Shown in pieces: positions 35,557 to 44,654 of a stretch of DNA of 54,968 nucleotides; position 1 is the first letter of the stretch; every line of letters begins with the position of its first letter. The position numbers were made by a program, and so were the translations under genes. This DNA is from Pseudomonadota bacterium (GTDB lineage Bacteria; Desulfobacterota; Binatia; Binatales; Binataceae). The stretch is taken from positions 1-54,968 of the forward strand of contig JAJPIG010000027.1 of assembly GCA_021324855.1 (NCBI GenBank), written 5' to 3'. The notes beneath the pieces are model-generated. The model ran no database searches. It saw only the letters and a list, made by a program, of their open reading frames with translations, and was not told where the DNA came from.

Positions 35557-37887
35557 CTAGCCGGCCGCGGCCGGTTTCCGCTCACCCTCGTTGGAGAGGA
35601 TCGCCTTCAACACCCGCGGCGGTGAGAGCGGCAGCTCGCGAAGCCTTACGCCGGTCGCACGGTAAATCGCGTTAGCAACTGCGGCCGGCACCGGGACGAT
35701 CGAAACCTCGCCGACGCCGCGAATGCCCAGCGGATGTCCGGGGTTCGGCACCTCGACCATGATCGTGTCGATCATCGGCAGGTCGAGGCAGGTCGGCATC
35801 CGGTAATCCAGCAGCGCCGCATTGCGCATCATGCCGTTGCGGTCATAGACATATTCCTCGTTCAGCGCCCATCCCAGGCCCTGCACGGTGCCGCCCTGCA
35901 ATTGACCTTCGACGTAGCTCGGATGGAGCGCGCGGCCGACATCTTGCGCGACCGTGCATCGCAGGATCTGCACCTTGCCGGTATCCGGATCGACTTCGAG
36001 ATCGATACACGAGACGGCGAAGGCGTTGCCGACCGCGCCGACATGACCGGCGTTGAGGGACGAGCGTCCGCTGACCGGTCCGCCGGTCCGCGGCAACCGC
36101 GCGGCGAGCTGCTTCAGCGTCATCGGCGGCACACCATTGCCGCGCACCTTGAAAGTTCCCAGTTCGAAATCGATCTCCTCGGGCTTGCGCTCCAGAAGCA
36201 TAGCGGCGCGCTCCTTGAGCTGGCGCACAACGTCCTGCGCGGCATTGTAAACCGCGAGACCGGTGGCCACAGTCACCCGGCTGCCGCCGGTGACGTCGGT
36301 ATAGCCGATCGAATCGGTGTCGGCGACAATCGGGCGCACGTCGTTCACGTCGAGGCCCAGCACTTCGGCCGCAATCATGGCCATCGCGGCGCGCGAGCCG
36401 CCGATATCGACTGAACCGGTTACGACGCTCGCGGTGCCGTCACTATGGAAATTCACCGCGGCAGAGGATTGCGCGCCGCCATTGAACCAGAATCCCGCCG
36501 CCACGCCGCGTCCACGATTCGGGCCGACGAGCGGCGTGCGATAGTGCTCGCTGTTCTTGATCGCCTCGCAGCATTCGATAAGTCCGATGCGCTTGAACGG
36601 CGGCCCGGCCGGCTGCGGCGTGCCTTCGCGCGAGCCGTTCAGAATTCGGAAATCGATTGGATCGATCCCGCATCGCTCGGCCAGCTCATCGATCACGCTC
36701 TCGCATGCGAACGCGGCGTGCGGCGCGCCAGGAGCGCGGTAGGCGGCGACCTTGGGCTTGTTCACGACGACGTCATAAGTGTCGATGAGCAGGTTCGGGA
36801 TGTTGTAGGGCGCGCTGGTGGTCATCGCGCCGGCCATGAACGGCGAGCCGGGAAACGCGCCGGACTCATAAGCCATCCAGAACTTCGCCGCGGTGATTTT
36901 GCCGTCGCGCGTCGCACCCATCTTGACGTCGATGCGGGTGCCAGAGCTTGGTCCGGTGGCGCGCAGTACTTCCGCGCGATTCATCACCATTTTCACCGGC
37001 CGCGCTGTCTTCCTCGCGAGCATCACGGCGACCGGCTCGAGGTAAATCGTGGTTTTGCCGCCGAAGCCGCCGCCGATCTCGGCCGGTATAACTTTGAATT
37101 TCCCAACCGGCTCCTTGAGGATGTACGACAGCAGCGTGCGTACCTGGAACTGACCCTGCGACGAGCAGTAGACCGTGGTGTGACCGTCGGCGCTCGAGAC
37201 CGCGAGCGCATTCTGCGGCTCGATGTACCCCTGGTGAACCGTCGCGGTCCGGTAGGTGTGCTCGACGATGAAGTCGGCCTGCTTGAATCCCGCCTCGACA
37301 TCGCCACGCTTCAACTGTCCATGCGCGGCGACATTGGTCTGTTGGTCGGGATTCTGAGTCTGGCCCGGATCGTTGCGGCTCGCGAGCGTCACGGTGCGAA
37401 GCTCCGGGAGCAGGATCGGTGCATCGGGCTTCATCGCCGTGTCGACGTCCATCACCGGCGGCAGCACCTCATACTCGACCTCGATGAGCCGTAGCGCTTC
37501 CTCGGCGATGTGCGGGCTGGTCGCGGCCACGGCGGCCACGGGATGACCGTCGTAAAGCACCTTGCCGCGCGCCATCACGTTGAGGGACAAATGGCGCGGA
37601 TTGCCCATCAACTCGCCGATCGGAACCTGCGCGTCTTCGACTTCGGGGAAATCGGCGCCCGTGACGATAGCTTTGACGCCGGGCAGCGCCATCGCCTTGT
37701 CGACCCTAATCGCCCTGATGCGCGCATGCGCGTGCGGGCTGCGCAGGACCTTCCCGTGCAGCATGCCCGGTAAATGGTAATCGGCGCCGAACTTCGCCGC
37801 CCCGGTTACCTTGTCGAAGCCGTCGTGCCGAATCGGCCTGCCGCCAATCACGCGGAAATCGGAAGAAGTCCCGTTGCGTTTCGCCAT
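35557..37887 (-). CDS. Molybdenum hydroxylase large subunit (xanthine dehydrogenase/CoxL family)
   Basis: The 776-residue protein is the molybdopterin-binding subunit of the xanthine dehydrogenase family. It opens with RPIRHDGFDKVTGAAKFGAD. It has the GGGFGGKT motif that contacts the cofactor and AYRAPGAPHAAFACESVID. The catalytic Glu lies in GIRGVGEVSIVP near the C-terminus. The active-site loop typical of CO dehydrogenase (with its Cys) is not evident, so a purine, aldehyde or aromatic substrate is more likely than CO. Normally such a subunit works with an FAD and a [2Fe-2S] subunit; neither gene is adjacent here. It lies 29 bp upstream of the DszA-like gene on the same strand. Confidence 0.9.
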   Translation of the reverse strand: MAKRNGTSSDFRVIGGRPIRHDGFDKVTGAAKFGADYHLPGMLHGKVLRSPHAHARIRAIRVDKAMALPGVKAIVTGADFPEVEDAQVPIGELMGNPRHLSLNVMARGKVLYDGHPVAAVAATSPHIAEEALRLIEVEYEVLPPVMDVDTAMKPDAPILLPELRTVTLASRNDPGQTQNPDQQTNVAAHGQLKRGDVEAGFKQADFIVEHTYRTATVHQGYIEPQNALAVSSADGHTTVYCSSQGQFQVRTLLSYILKEPVGKFKVIPAEIGGGFGGKTTIYLEPVAVMLARKTARPVKMVMNRAEVLRATGPSSGTRIDVKMGATRDGKITAAKFWMAYESGAFPGSPFMAGAMTTSAPYNIPNLLIDTYDVVVNKPKVAAYRAPGAPHAAFACESVIDELAERCGIDPIDFRILNGSREGTPQPAGPPFKRIGLIECCEAIKNSEHYRTPLVGPNRGRGVAAGFWFNGGAQSSAAVNFHSDGTASVVTGSVDIGGSRAAMAMIAAEVLGLDVNDVRPIVADTDSIGYTDVTGGSRVTVATGLAVYNAAQDVVRQLKERAAMLLERKPEEIDFELGTFKVRGNGVPPMTLKQLAARLPRTGGPVSGRSSLNAGHVGAVGNAFAVSCIDLEVDPDTGKVQILRCTVAQDVGRALHPSYVEGQLQGGTVQGLGWALNEEYVYDRNGMMRNAALLDYRMPTCLDLPMIDTIMVEVPNPGHPLGIRGVGEVSIVPVPAAVANAIYRATGVRLRELPLSPPRVLKAILSNEGERKPAAAG

Positions 37888-37932
37888 ATGAACCTTTTGA
37901 TTCGCCTGAGTTGAATATCTTTATACTACTTT

Positions 37933-39462
37933 TCACGCCTGCGAAGGACGCGATGCGACGGCCGTGGCCGGCGCAGCCCCGGGCGCCCGCGCAACCCGAC
38001 CATTGTGCACGTAAAGCTCCGCACGATCCGGCCGTTTGGCGCCGGGGCTCTCCGGCGGACGCATCAGGTAGCGGGTCTCGCGGAAATGATCCGCATACTG
38101 CCGCTCGGGATTATAGACCTGGTTGAACTTCCAGAGCATCCGCACGAAATTCGTCTGCCCGTGAGCGAGCAGGATCGCAATCCGCTTGAGCGCGCCGCTG
38201 AACGCCGACCATCCGAGATGTTTGCGATTAATGACCGACTGCGTCTCAACCAGTTCCTTGTAGAACCGATCCAGCGGCAGCCGGGTCGGGAGCACGGCGT
38301 GCTGAATGTCAAAGAGGCGATAATCGCCGGTCGTCAGCCGCCGCGACTCGGTATGCCAGGTTTCGGTGCCCGGATAGGGTGTGTTGACGGTGATATGCAC
38401 GACGTCGGGCACGCTCAATGCCCATTCGCGCACGATCTCGAAACGGCGCTCGTCCCAATCGGGATCGGCAATCAGATTGATGGCGACATCGACATCGAGC
38501 TTGCGCGCGACCTCGAGCGCCTTGAAGTTCACGCCGGGCGACGAGCGCTTGCGATGCAGCTTCAGGCCCTCTTCGTCAATCGCTTCGAGCCCCAGGAACA
38601 TGTACTTGAGTCCGAGTCTGCGCCAATACTCGAAAACTTCCTGGTTGCGGCACAGCACATCGGCGCGGGTTTCGAGATAGTAGTTTTTCTTGACGCCGCG
38701 CTTCTCGATCTCGCGGCCGATCGCGAACCCGTGCTCCGGGTGAATGAATGCGACATCGTCGACGATGAATACGTTGGGCTCGCGGATCGAGGCCAGGTCG
38801 TCGGCCGCGGCTTCTGGGGTCGATTGCCGGTAGACGCGGCCGTAAAAGGTCCATGCGCTGCAGAACGAGCAGTCCCACGGGCACCCGCGCGTGAACTCAA
38901 TCGATGCGCACGGATCCATCACGCCGATGAAGTACTTGCGGCGCTTGCGCGCGAGGTCGCGGGCGGGGAAAAAATCGTCGAGACTCTGGAGCATCGCCGG
39001 CGGCGGCCCCATGCCGCGCACCGTCGCGCTGCCGGGTACCTTGTCGACTCCGCCGTCCTCTATTGCGGCGAGCAGGGTTGAAGTCGAGACCTCGCCTTCG
39101 CCGCGCAAAACACAATCGATCGCGCCCTCGCCGTGCGCGAGTAATTCCTCGTAAATGAACGACGCGCTATGACCGCCGACGAAGACGAAGCTTTCCGGCA
39201 GCATCCGCTTCACATCGCGGGCGAGATCGATGACCTCCGGAACGTTGGCGAGATAGTTCAGCGAGAAGCCGACTGCGCGCGGCTGAAAATCCTTCAGCTC
39301 GCGGTAGAGGGTCTTGTGATCGAAAATCTGGAGATCGAGAATCCTGACCTCGTGTCCAGTGGCGCGCACAGACGCCGCCACCCGCTCCATCCCAAGGGGT
39401 TCCAGGCGCAGATAGATCTCGCTGTACATGAGGGGGCTCGGATGGACGAGAAGGACGCGCAT
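37933..39462 (-). CDS. hpnR: Cobalamin-binding radical SAM enzyme, hopanoid C-3 methylase
   Basis: The 509-residue protein starts after GGGAGGAG at 39462. Residues 1-150 form a B12-binding domain (LLVHPSPLMYSEIYLRLEPL, then VGGHSASFIYEELLAHGEGA). The radical SAM domain follows, with cluster motif RGCPWDCSFC (C-x3-C-x2-C). Nearby SAWTFYGRVYRQSTPE, then HRKRSSPGVNF, NTPYPGTETW and LFDIQHAVLPT closely recall the HpnR proteins that add a methyl group at C-3 of hopanoids, using methylcobalamin and SAM. The assignment is from remembered sequence likeness, which is strong. The enzyme requires cobalamin, which the locus at 19-25 kb handles. No squalene-hopene cyclase gene is in the window. Confidence 0.85.
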   Translation of the reverse strand: MRVLLVHPSPLMYSEIYLRLEPLGMERVAASVRATGHEVRILDLQIFDHKTLYRELKDFQPRAVGFSLNYLANVPEVIDLARDVKRMLPESFVFVGGHSASFIYEELLAHGEGAIDCVLRGEGEVSTSTLLAAIEDGGVDKVPGSATVRGMGPPPAMLQSLDDFFPARDLARKRRKYFIGVMDPCASIEFTRGCPWDCSFCSAWTFYGRVYRQSTPEAAADDLASIREPNVFIVDDVAFIHPEHGFAIGREIEKRGVKKNYYLETRADVLCRNQEVFEYWRRLGLKYMFLGLEAIDEEGLKLHRKRSSPGVNFKALEVARKLDVDVAINLIADPDWDERRFEIVREWALSVPDVVHITVNTPYPGTETWHTESRRLTTGDYRLFDIQHAVLPTRLPLDRFYKELVETQSVINRKHLGWSAFSGALKRIAILLAHGQTNFVRMLWKFNQVYNPERQYADHFRETRYLMRPPESPGAKRPDRAELYVHNGRVARAPGAAPATAVASRPSQA

Positions 39463-39485
39463 AACTCCTCCCGCGATTCAGACGA

Positions 39486-40247
39486 TTAGTGTTTGCCGTA
39501 GTCGAGCGCGACTCCTTTGCGCTGAGCCAGAATATAGGCCTCGAGCGCGCGCATTTTCGGATCATTTGGATCAAGGGTTTTGCCCTTGATCGGATTTTCG
39601 ATGCACCAGTCGATCATATCTCGCAGCAGGGCCACACGCTGAAGCTGTTCCTGATATTTCGGATAGGTCTCAGGATGAGTATTGGCGGCATTCGGATGGC
39701 ACATGTCGCAGCTTACGCCGATGGTCGAGCCGAGCAGCTTGGCCGAGTGAAACACCTGGTTGCCATAGTTGACGAAAGCGTCGGTCTGGGCCTGCCAGAC
39801 TTTGAAGTCCCGCTCGTGAAAGCTCGCGTAGGTATCGCCCTGCTGGCTCTTGGTATTCGCGGTTTCGCCGGGACCGGCAATATTACCGCGTGCGGGATTT
39901 TCCGGGGACGATGCGGAAGGTGAAGCCTGATCGTTTTGCGCCAGAACCCAATGACGATCGGGATGCTTGCGGCGCCATTCGGCCATCAACTGGCCCGTCA
40001 CCGCGAGTGCTTGCGCGCGCGTCATCTGCTGTCCCGGCTTGAGACCTTTTACCTCGGTATGCGTAACGCCGTCGCATAACTCGACGACCACCGCGCCGCG
40101 GCTCGCTGATGGAACCGAATGCGCTGGGAGCGAGGATTGCGCCTGCGCGACGCCGGTCGGATCGGCGGCGGCAAGATAACGCAACGTGACAAGACCGATG
40201 GCGACCAGGGCGGCGGTAACAGTTACCATTCCGGATTTGCGTCTCAC
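39486..40247 (-). CDS. Exported mono-haem cytochrome c
   Basis: The 253-residue product starts at a GTG (40247), 5 nt after AAGGAAAG. Residues 1-35 are an export signal. The middle, residues 36-150, is low-complexity with Ser/Pro/Gln runs and no known domain. The C-terminal third carries one haem site, CDMCH (near residue 180), followed by PNAANTHPETYPKYQEQL and an IENPIKGKTLDPNDPKM segment whose Met may be the distal ligand. It resembles SoxX/TsdA-like cytochromes. It is third in an operon with the metallophosphoesterase (57 bp gap) and di-haem peroxidase, and probably exchanges electrons with the latter in the periplasm. Confidence 0.85.
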   Translation of the reverse strand: MRRKSGMVTVTAALVAIGLVTLRYLAAADPTGVAQAQSSLPAHSVPSASRGAVVVELCDGVTHTEVKGLKPGQQMTRAQALAVTGQLMAEWRRKHPDRHWVLAQNDQASPSASSPENPARGNIAGPGETANTKSQQGDTYASFHERDFKVWQAQTDAFVNYGNQVFHSAKLLGSTIGVSCDMCHPNAANTHPETYPKYQEQLQRVALLRDMIDWCIENPIKGKTLDPNDPKMRALEAYILAQRKGVALDYGKH

Positions 40248-40304
40248 GTGACTTTCCTTCTCGGCGGAACGCGTCGGAGAACGACGGCGTCCGCTACCGG
40301 TTAA

Positions 40305-41453
40305 TCAGTAGCTCGCAAACTGCGGCGCGGGCGGGCGATCAACCTTGCCGCCCGAAACCAGATAGTCTGCGCGAACCGTAACGGGGTTGCGGTCCCACAA
40401 GTTGTAAACTGTGTCCACTAGTTGGTCTGTACGCGCGGTGAATTCGCCGTCACCGCATCCGTCGAACTGATCGAACGGATCGGCCCGATTCATCTGCACG
40501 GTCAACTTCGGCAGGCCTTCCGGCGCGTACGGCCACGGCCATGCCGTCGAGAGCATCCCATAGAAACTGATGTTCCCGATCTGATTGAAGAGCATCTGAT
40601 GCGTATGGCCGTGAATCACCGTAACCTTCTCGTGCTGTTTTAGGATTGCCTGCACCTGCTCGGCATCCTCGGTCCAGAAATTCCACGGGCGGTAATACTT
40701 GTAGAGCGGTGAATGAGAAAAGATCAGCAGCGGAGTGCTCTTCGAGACTTTCGCCAGGTCGTTTTTGAGCCATTCGCGTTGCGCATCGCCGACCTCGAAA
40801 CGCGATTGCACGGCGTTGTCGAGTCCGGCGACGGTTTGCATCCGTTCGGCGGGCGTCATTTTGCGGGCGGTCCAGAAATCCTTTTCATAAACACTCTGCA
40901 GTACGACGACGTGGACGCCTTTCCAGTCGAACGAATAGGTGGGTGGCCCGAACAGCTCCTGCCATTTCTCGCCGAGATCGAGGAACCAGTCGTGCTCGCC
41001 GACCATCATCTTTACCGGCGCCTTGAGATTGCCAAGAATCTGACGGCCCGTCTCGAGCTGACCCGGGCTTCCGAGTTGCGCCAGGTCACCGCCGTACAGC
41101 ACAAAATCGGGCTGCGGATCGAGCGCATTGACGTCATCAACGGCCTTTACGATCGCGCGGATGAAGCGCTGGTTGAGCGTCCGTTCATAAAGATGAGCAT
41201 CCGAGATGTAGGCGAAACGGAATGGCGCCGACCCCTGCGCTCCGTGCGTGCCCCAGTTTTTATCGACCGCAGCGTTCGCAACCTCGATGAGCTGAAACGT
41301 ATGCGGCGGAACCAGGCCCTTGGCCATCACTGCACCCATCGTGGCGGCAGAAAGTTTGAGGAACGTACGGCGGTCGCAATTTCGCAGGGCGCGCAGGACG
41401 CGATCGCGATCCTCGTAGAATCTGGTTTCAACGCTTTTATGGCGAGCAGCCAT
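40305..41453 (-). CDS. Tat-exported metallophosphoesterase
   Basis: The 382-residue protein starts after GGAGGC. Its N-terminus has a twin-arginine signal, DRRTFLKLSAA (residues 27-37), unusually far from the start. The calcineurin-type motifs follow: SDAH (D-x-H), YGGDL (GGD), GEHD where most relatives have GNHD, FSHSPLY and GHTH. The family hydrolyses phosphate esters with a dinuclear metal centre. The N-to-E change removes a usual metal ligand and is worth noting. Tat export implies folding with metal in the cytoplasm. It lies between peroxidase and cytochrome genes, 19 bp after the former; its substrate is unknown. Confidence 0.9.
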   Translation of the reverse strand: MAARHKSVETRFYEDRDRVLRALRNCDRRTFLKLSAATMGAVMAKGLVPPHTFQLIEVANAAVDKNWGTHGAQGSAPFRFAYISDAHLYERTLNQRFIRAIVKAVDDVNALDPQPDFVLYGGDLAQLGSPGQLETGRQILGNLKAPVKMMVGEHDWFLDLGEKWQELFGPPTYSFDWKGVHVVVLQSVYEKDFWTARKMTPAERMQTVAGLDNAVQSRFEVGDAQREWLKNDLAKVSKSTPLLIFSHSPLYKYYRPWNFWTEDAEQVQAILKQHEKVTVIHGHTHQMLFNQIGNISFYGMLSTAWPWPYAPEGLPKLTVQMNRADPFDQFDGCGDGEFTARTDQLVDTVYNLWDRNPVTVRADYLVSGGKVDRPPAPQFASY

Positions 41454-41472
41454 GCGAGCCTCCGTCTATGAC

Positions 41473-42795
41473 TTAGTATCCGCCGAGAGACGCCGGGTTT
41501 TCGATCATCGCGGACTGTCCGGGACCGATGTCGCCGAACGGACCGGAGAAACCCGGACCGTTACGCCCCTTGAGGCCCATCGCAGCCGCGGTGTCGCGTT
41601 GCGGGCGGGTGGTGCGCGAAATCCTGAATTGGTTTCGGTACTCCTTTTCCGCTTCCGCCATGTAGCGCTGGTTGGTCAATGAAAGGAGAAAAGCGGCGAG
41701 ATCGTCCTCTTGCTCTTCGCTGAGGCCGAGCGGAACGATGCCTCCATCGAGGTACGGATTCTGGACGCCGCCCTTGTTGTAATGGTCGAGAGTGTCCCAG
41801 ATCGTCGCCTGTGAACCGTCGTGAAAATACGGTTCGGTCACATAGAGATTGCGCAGTCCCATCGTGCGGAAGGCGCCGATATCGTGCGGCTGTTTGGTCA
41901 CCAAGAAACGGCCGAGCTCGCTCAGATCGGTCGCAATCGCCAGCCGGTCGATCTGCTGGCTGCCGCCACCCTTGGCGAGCAGCGCCAGCGCCTGCCGCGC
42001 ATGCGGCACGAACTGCGCGCTATGCGCCGAAACCCCGATGTTGTGAAAGCGATCGTCGGTGAAGAGCGGGCGCGTCGGATTCCATCCGTGGCATGACATG
42101 CATCGGCCCTGGCCGTTGAAAATCGCCCAGCCGCGTTTCTGCTGCGCCGTGAGCGCATTCGCATCGCCGGCCATGAACCGATCGAACGGCGAATCGAAAG
42201 CATTCTGCGTCCTTTCGTATGCGGCGAGCGCCTCGACCAGGTTGCGATAGGTCGGCGCGGAACCAAACGCTTCCTGGAAGCCTTTTTGATATTCGGGAAT
42301 CTTGCTCAGCTTCGCGACGACGGTTTGCTCGTCCGGCATGCCCATCTCGATTGGGTTGAGAATCGGCTGTTCGGCCTGATCCTCGAGCGTCGGCGCGCGG
42401 CCATCCCAGAACTGCTCGATGTTGAACATTGAGTTGAGCACAGTCGGCGCGTTGCGATGGCCGAACTTGGCATGCACGCCCATCGCGGTCGGCAATTGAT
42501 CGGTGAAGCCCTTGTCGGGATCGTGGCAATTGGCGCAGGCGACCGTATTGTCCACCGAAAGGCGCGGATCGAAAAACAGTTCCTTGCCCAATGCGACCTT
42601 TGCCGCAGATTGCGGATTGTCGGGCGGAATCGACCATTTGTAGAGCTGCTCAGGGAAGCCGACCTGATCGACGCTTTTGGGCTCGGCCAGCGCATCGGGT
42701 TTGGGCGCCGGCATCGTAGCCCGTCCTATTCCATATCCAGCCACCCCGAACGCCGCGACGATCAGAAGCCCGAGAGCCAACGACTTACCAGACAT
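41473..42795 (-). CDS. Di-haem cytochrome c peroxidase (MauG/CcpA family)
   Basis: The 440-residue protein starts after GGAGGAGCGCG and has an N-terminal anchor or signal (residues 6-25). Two haem sites are seen: CANCH near residue 87 and CMSCH near residue 235. FDPRLSVDN before the first site, HRNAPTVLN and DGRAPTLEDQA after it, and GAFRTMGLRNL/PYFHDGS near the C-terminus are typical of bacterial di-haem peroxidases. These reduce hydrogen peroxide with electrons from small cytochromes; MauG-type relatives instead oxidise a partner protein. As first gene of the three-gene operon it may act with the cytochrome encoded third. The C-terminal 50 residues are Gly-rich and extend past the family core. 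Confidence 0.92.
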   Translation of the reverse strand: MSGKSLALGLLIVAAFGVAGYGIGRATMPAPKPDALAEPKSVDQVGFPEQLYKWSIPPDNPQSAAKVALGKELFFDPRLSVDNTVACANCHDPDKGFTDQLPTAMGVHAKFGHRNAPTVLNSMFNIEQFWDGRAPTLEDQAEQPILNPIEMGMPDEQTVVAKLSKIPEYQKGFQEAFGSAPTYRNLVEALAAYERTQNAFDSPFDRFMAGDANALTAQQKRGWAIFNGQGRCMSCHGWNPTRPLFTDDRFHNIGVSAHSAQFVPHARQALALLAKGGGSQQIDRLAIATDLSELGRFLVTKQPHDIGAFRTMGLRNLYVTEPYFHDGSQATIWDTLDHYNKGGVQNPYLDGGIVPLGLSEEQEDDLAAFLLSLTNQRYMAEAEKEYRNQFRISRTTRPQRDTAAAMGLKGRNGPGFSGPFGDIGPGQSAMIENPASLGGY

Positions 42796-42820
42796 CGCGC
42801 TCCTCCGTGCTATCGAAAAC

Positions 42821-44020
42821 CTAGATCACCCGTTGCGCTTTGAGCTCCGCGATTTCTCCCGCAGTATATCCAAGATCGTCGAGTATCGCTTCAGTGTCCT
42901 CGCCCAGGTCAGGGACGCGATCAAAACGCGGCGGGCTGTCTGAGAGCCGGAGCGGGCTGCCAATCACCGGCACGCGGCCGACGGGCGAATCCACTTCGTG
43001 AATAAATTTCCGCGCCTCGATTTGCGGGTGCGCCAGTACCTCGCCGACCCCCCTGACCAGGCCATGAGGCAACTCGCTGCGCTTCAGCCGCTCGATCCAC
43101 TCCTGATGCGGCTGCTCACGGAAGATTTCTTCTATCAGCTTTTCCAGAACACCGCGATTGTCGCGCCGCGCCTCGACCGTTGCGAAGCGCTTATCGTTCA
43201 GCAGCTCAGGCCGCCGGATCACGTCGCGGCAGAACTTTTCCCAGTCATTCGCAGAGGCGACGGCAACACTCACGTAGACATCGTCGCCCGCCAGGTAGGG
43301 TCCGTACGGCGTGACATAAGGATGCCGCATCCCGGTGCGTGCGGGCTCCTCGCCGCGATGCCAATAATGATGCGGAAAGTAGCCGAGCCACGAGGCCATC
43401 GCTTCGAGCATCGACAGATCGATCACCTGTCCGCGGCCGGTCCGCTCGCGCTGGAACAAAGCCATCATGATGGCGAGCGCGGCGTACATCGAGGAAGTCA
43501 AATCCGCGATCGCCACCCCCACGCGCGCCGGTCGATCCGGGTAGCCGGTGGTCGCGATGATTCCCGATTCACCCTGGATTAGCAGGTCGTATGCTTTCAC
43601 GTCGCGATACGGACCGTTCTGCCCGTAACCCGACATCGAACAGTAGACGATACGCGGATTCCGTCTGCGCAATTCCTGCGCGCCTAGGCCGAGGCGCTCG
43701 GAAACGCCGGGAGCGAAGTTCTCGAGGAAAACATCGGCGCGATCGGCGAGCCGTCGGACCGCATCGCGTCCGCCGGGATGCTTCACATCGATTGCGAAGC
43801 TGCGCTTGTTCCAGTTGAGCCAGATGAAGCCGGAGGCGAGACCGCGAACCACGCTGTCCCAGCCGCGAATCATGTCGCCCGCCCCGGGCTTTTCGATCTT
43901 GATTACTTCCGCGCCCATGTCCGCCAGCATCCGGCTGCAATGCGGCGCCGCGACCGACGCCTCGAATGCGACGATGCGGATGCCGTCGAGGGCGCGCGCG
44001 GGTGCTCGGTCAGCGGCCAC
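42821..44020 (-). CDS. Family III CoA transferase (CaiB/BaiF)
   Basis: The 399-residue protein, from a GTG at 44020, has the family III motifs: DGIRIVAFEASVAAPHCSRMLADMG (only part quoted: ADMGAEVIKIEKP), KRSFAIDVKHPGG, DVFLENFAPG and IADLTSSMYA, in which D173 matches the catalytic aspartate of formyl-CoA transferase. Such enzymes move CoA from succinyl-CoA or another thioester to a carboxylic acid. Its start overlaps the end of the MaoC gene by 11 bp. With the neighbouring hydratase, acyl-CoA dehydrogenase and CitE-like lyase, a dicarboxylic acid such as itaconate, mesaconate or methylsuccinate is a plausible substrate. Confidence 0.91.
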   Translation of the reverse strand: MAADRAPARALDGIRIVAFEASVAAPHCSRMLADMGAEVIKIEKPGAGDMIRGWDSVVRGLASGFIWLNWNKRSFAIDVKHPGGRDAVRRLADRADVFLENFAPGVSERLGLGAQELRRRNPRIVYCSMSGYGQNGPYRDVKAYDLLIQGESGIIATTGYPDRPARVGVAIADLTSSMYAALAIMMALFQRERTGRGQVIDLSMLEAMASWLGYFPHHYWHRGEEPARTGMRHPYVTPYGPYLAGDDVYVSVAVASANDWEKFCRDVIRRPELLNDKRFATVEARRDNRGVLEKLIEEIFREQPHQEWIERLKRSELPHGLVRGVGEVLAHPQIEARKFIHEVDSPVGRVPVIGSPLRLSDSPPRFDRVPDLGEDTEAILDDLGYTAGEIAELKAQRVI

Positions 44021-44522
44021 TGGCGGGGCGCACCTCCGGGAATAGATCTCGCTTGGGAAGATGCGCGCGCTTCCAGACCATGACGCTGCGCACCAGCTCG
44101 ATTACGATCCTGCCATCCTGCTGCACGCCTCGTGTTCGCACCTTCACGACGCCCCACTGCGGCTTCGATTTCGATTCGCGCGTCTCGAGCACTTCGGATT
44201 CAGAGTAAAGCGTATCGCCCGCGAATAAGGGATTCGGCAGCTTGATTTCGTCCCAGCCGAGGGCGAACCCGTTCTCGCTCACATCCGCCGTGCTCATCCC
44301 GACTACGATCGCCATCGTGAGCGCGCTATTGATGAGGCAACGGCCGAACTCGGTGCGCTTGCCATACTCGTTGTTGAAATGAATCTGATTGGTGTTGTTG
44401 GTCAGGAGCGTGAACCAGATGTTGTCGGCCTCGGTGACCGTGCGTCCGAGGCGGCATCGGTAGACATCGCCGACCGTGAAATCCTCGAAACAGCGGCCCT
44501 CCCAGCCGGGCTTGATCGACAT
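44010..44522 (-). CDS. MaoC-type enoyl-CoA hydratase
   Basis: The 170-residue protein starts MSIKPGWEGRC after GAGGAGG at 44522; a much longer frame read from 45671 is only the antisense of the acyl-CoA dehydrogenase gene. It has a single hot-dog domain with FEDFTVGDVYRC at the start, FTLLTNNTNQIHFN as active-site segment, RTEFGRCLINSALTMAIV, and PNPLFAGDTLYSESEVLE. In the classical R-hydratase motif D-x-N-P-x-H the Asp and Pro would be present; here N-x-N-Q-x-H appears. This variant occurs, as I recall, in a MaoC subgroup with mesaconyl- or itaconyl-CoA-type substrates. Its product overlaps the CoA transferase gene, suggesting coupled expression. Confidence 0.88.
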   Translation of the reverse strand: MSIKPGWEGRCFEDFTVGDVYRCRLGRTVTEADNIWFTLLTNNTNQIHFNNEYGKRTEFGRCLINSALTMAIVVGMSTADVSENGFALGWDEIKLPNPLFAGDTLYSESEVLETRESKSKPQWGVVKVRTRGVQQDGRIVIELVRSVMVWKRAHLPKRDLFPEVRPASGR

Positions 44523-44654
44523 CGTTCGCTTTCCTCCTCGTGAATGCCGGCCGTCTGAGACTTCCGGTGAATAGAGCGCAAAAAAAAATAGAATTTGCTT
44601 TTCCTGCGCCTCCTCGGCACATACTAATGCAAGATTCACTTCAGGGGACAAGGG

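Noticed and set aside
35557-37887. Reading the molybdenum enzyme as aerobic CO dehydrogenase CoxL
   Set aside because: The characteristic Cys-containing active-site loop was not seen and the coxS and coxM partners are absent.
37933-39462. Reading the radical SAM gene as a magnesium-protoporphyrin cyclase (BchE-like)
   Set aside because: No bacteriochlorophyll genes are near and the motifs fit HpnR much better.
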